Below are positions 13,724 through 15,060 of a stretch of 15,060 bases of DNA, one piece after another. Under the pieces are notes generated by a model. That model was given only the letters and a program-made list of their open reading frames with translations. It did not search any database and was not told the origin of the DNA. This DNA comes from an uncultured Flavihumibacter sp. GTDB lineage: Bacteria > Bacteroidota > Bacteroidia > Chitinophagales > Chitinophagaceae. Location of the stretch: the NCBI GenBank assembly GCA_946482545.1, contig CAMLRX010000122.1:1-15060 (forward strand), written 5' to 3'. Position numbers and translations under genes: made by a program. Within the stretch, counting starts at the first letter, position 1; every line of letters starts with the position of its first letter.

Positions 13724-15060
13724 TTATTCGCTTTTTAAACTAACAACCGGGTTATTGGCCGCAGCTTTCCGGGCCGGGAACCAGCCAAAAAGCAATCCGG
13801 TAAGTGCTGAGATGGAGAAAGAAAGCAGGATGGAGAAAAGACTCACTGAAGTTTCAATATCCGTGGCTTTCTGAATGGCGAAGCTGATGCCCACCCCTAA
13901 CAGCACGCCGATGAGCCCGCCTGTCACACATAAACTGATCGCTTCACTGAGGAATTGGAGTACCACATCTTTTTTGGTGGCGCCTATGGCGAGCCGGAGC
14001 CCAATCTCTCTGGTCCTTTCCAGTACGGAGGCCAGCATAATGTTCATGATGCCGATCCCGCCAACGATCAGCGAGATAGAGGCGATAATGGCCAGTACTA
14101 TATTAAAAAGTTGTTTGGTCTTTTGTTCCTGCTTCAGCAGCAATTCGGGCACAATGATTTCAACATCCTTGCTGCCGCCATGCCGCCTGTTCAACATCCT
14201 GGTCATCAGCTCTACAGTAGGCTGCACCATGCCGGTTTCAGCGACGTGCACTACCATTTTGTCCAGTTGGTGGTAATTGCCTCTTGCCCCGGAATTCCGG
14301 TACACCTGCATCTTGTGCGGTGTAAGACGGGAACGGTCCTGTATGCGCATGAGCATGGTGGGTAGCGGGGTGAATATCTGCTCATTCACATCCCGGATAG
14401 AGAACCGGGCCGACTCCTTTCCAATGGTTTCGCCCTGCTCCATCACCCCAACAATTTTCAGCCACTCACGCCCGCATTTGATGGACTGGCCAATGGGGTT
14501 AATGCCCGGAAAATACTTTTTCTCTATGTTCCAGCCAATGATGCATACCGGAATGGCCTCGGCCAGGTGCTGTTCGGTAAAAAGTTTGCCCTTGGCCAGT
14601 TTGGTATTCGTAGACTCAAAAAAATGATTGGTAACACCGGTAAGTTTTCCCTTACCAGAAATGCCCTGGTAAAGAATATTGACATCCATTTCAGATTCGG
14701 CACTGATATAGTCGATGGAAGGAATCTGTAAAAGATTTTCAAGGTCTGCAAGACGTAAGCCGGAAGAAACATTCCTTTTAGGGGCCATGTTCTTTTCAAC
14801 GGACTTCTCTTCTCCGGACTCATCGGTCTGATCAGCGCCGGGCTCCTGCTGTCCTGAACCTGGAAGTACAGCCTTTATCAAAATGTTATTAGAGCCGACC
14901 TGTTTGATCTGTTGTAGTATTTCTTTTTCCGCACCCCTCCCGATGGCCAGCATGGCAATTACAGATGCCACACCAAAGATGATACCCAGAGAAGTAAGCA
15001 GGGCGCGCACTCTGTTGGTCAACAACGCGGACAGGCCAATCCGGAAGTTGAACCACAACC
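13724..15060 (-). CDS. MacB/FtsX-type ABC transporter permease (N terminus cut by window edge)
   Basis: Role: inner-membrane subunit of a MacB-like (type VII) ABC system that drives periplasm-to-outside export with an adaptor and TolC. Seen (about 445 residues in the window): NFRIGLSALLTNRVRALLTSLGIIFGVASVIAML, the first membrane helix with the typical R..LT.LGI..GVA motif; a large periplasmic domain (about 45-310) with a Gln/Glu/Asp-rich stretch near 70-90 and the family IIG.N...KYFPG.NPIG motif; then three C-terminal helices with GGIGIMNIML, ERTREIGLRLAIGA and the final GWFPARKAAANNPVVSLKSE. The first usable codon at 15058 is TTG and the frame runs on to the edge. MacB-type permeases begin only a few residues before this point, so the true start is probably just outside. 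No ATPase domain is present here; it is either separate or upstream. The stop is 19 bp before the tolC start. Confidence 0.92.
   Translation of the reverse strand, partial: LWFNFRIGLSALLTNRVRALLTSLGIIFGVASVIAMLAIGRGAEKEILQQIKQVGSNNILIKAVLPGSGQQEPGADQTDESGEEKSVEKNMAPKRNVSSGLRLADLENLLQIPSIDYISAESEMDVNILYQGISGKGKLTGVTNHFFESTNTKLAKGKLFTEQHLAEAIPVCIIGWNIEKKYFPGINPIGQSIKCGREWLKIVGVMEQGETIGKESARFSIRDVNEQIFTPLPTMLMRIQDRSRLTPHKMQVYRNSGARGNYHQLDKMVVHVAETGMVQPTVELMTRMLNRRHGGSKDVEIIVPELLLKQEQKTKQLFNIVLAIIASISLIVGGIGIMNIMLASVLERTREIGLRLAIGATKKDVVLQFLSEAISLCVTGGLIGVLLGVGISFAIQKATDIETSVSLFSILLSFSISALTGLLFGWFPARKAAANNPVVSLKSE

Noticed and set aside
15056..15058. TTG at 15058 as the true start of the ABC permease
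   Set aside because: The frame remains open to the window edge and related permeases begin a few residues further upstream, so the gene is treated as cut at its 5' end.

Overview
The window looks like chromosomal DNA of a member of the Bacteroidota, most likely Chitinophagaceae or a close relative. The reasons are a SusC/SusD outer-membrane pair, a propeller-type sensor kinase with an AraC-type response regulator, a short SSB, a DUF1080 protein, promoter motifs matching the Bacteroidota -7 element TAnnTTTG just upstream of several genes, and weak or absent Shine-Dalgarno sequences. The taxon is inferred from gene families and motifs, not from a marker gene. I see no rRNA, tRNA, CRISPR array, insertion sequence or prophage gene.

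Region 1 (1-7652) is a nutrient-uptake locus with its own regulator. On the minus strand, a SusC-type TonB-dependent transporter (392-3463) is followed 23 bp later by the N-terminal third or less of a SusD-type lipoprotein that runs off the left edge. Divergent from it, across a 267-bp intergenic region, are a periplasmic-propeller sensor histidine kinase (3731-6913) and a REC-AraC response regulator (6888-7652) that overlap by 26 bp in different frames. In most Bacteroides hybrid two-component systems these two parts are one polypeptide; here the split falls in the linker just before the receiver domain. No carbohydrate-active enzyme is visible, so the substrate cannot be named.

Region 2 (7653-12237) is a run of mostly single-gene units: a cyclophilin-type lipoprotein (plus), a SulP-family anion transporter (minus, ending 4 bp from the cyclophilin stop), a small unrecognised zinc-ribbon protein (minus), a tail-less SSB (plus), free methionine-(R)-sulfoxide reductase (plus) and a secreted DUF1080 protein (plus). 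Recognisable -7 promoter motifs and one clear intrinsic terminator separate several of these units. The SulP gene has a leader with a perfect 8-bp hairpin and a possible 13-codon upstream reading frame.

Region 3 (12238-15060) is the end of a minus-strand efflux operon: a MacB/FtsX-type ABC permease, cut at its N terminus by the right edge, then a TolC-family outer-membrane factor 19 bp downstream. The adaptor and ATPase are presumably beyond the right edge.

Nothing here is a clearly new system. The points most worth a second look are the split two-component regulator, the sulP leader, the tail-less SSB facing an unrecognised zinc-ribbon protein, and a plus-strand terminator apparently embedded in the 3' end of the TolC gene.
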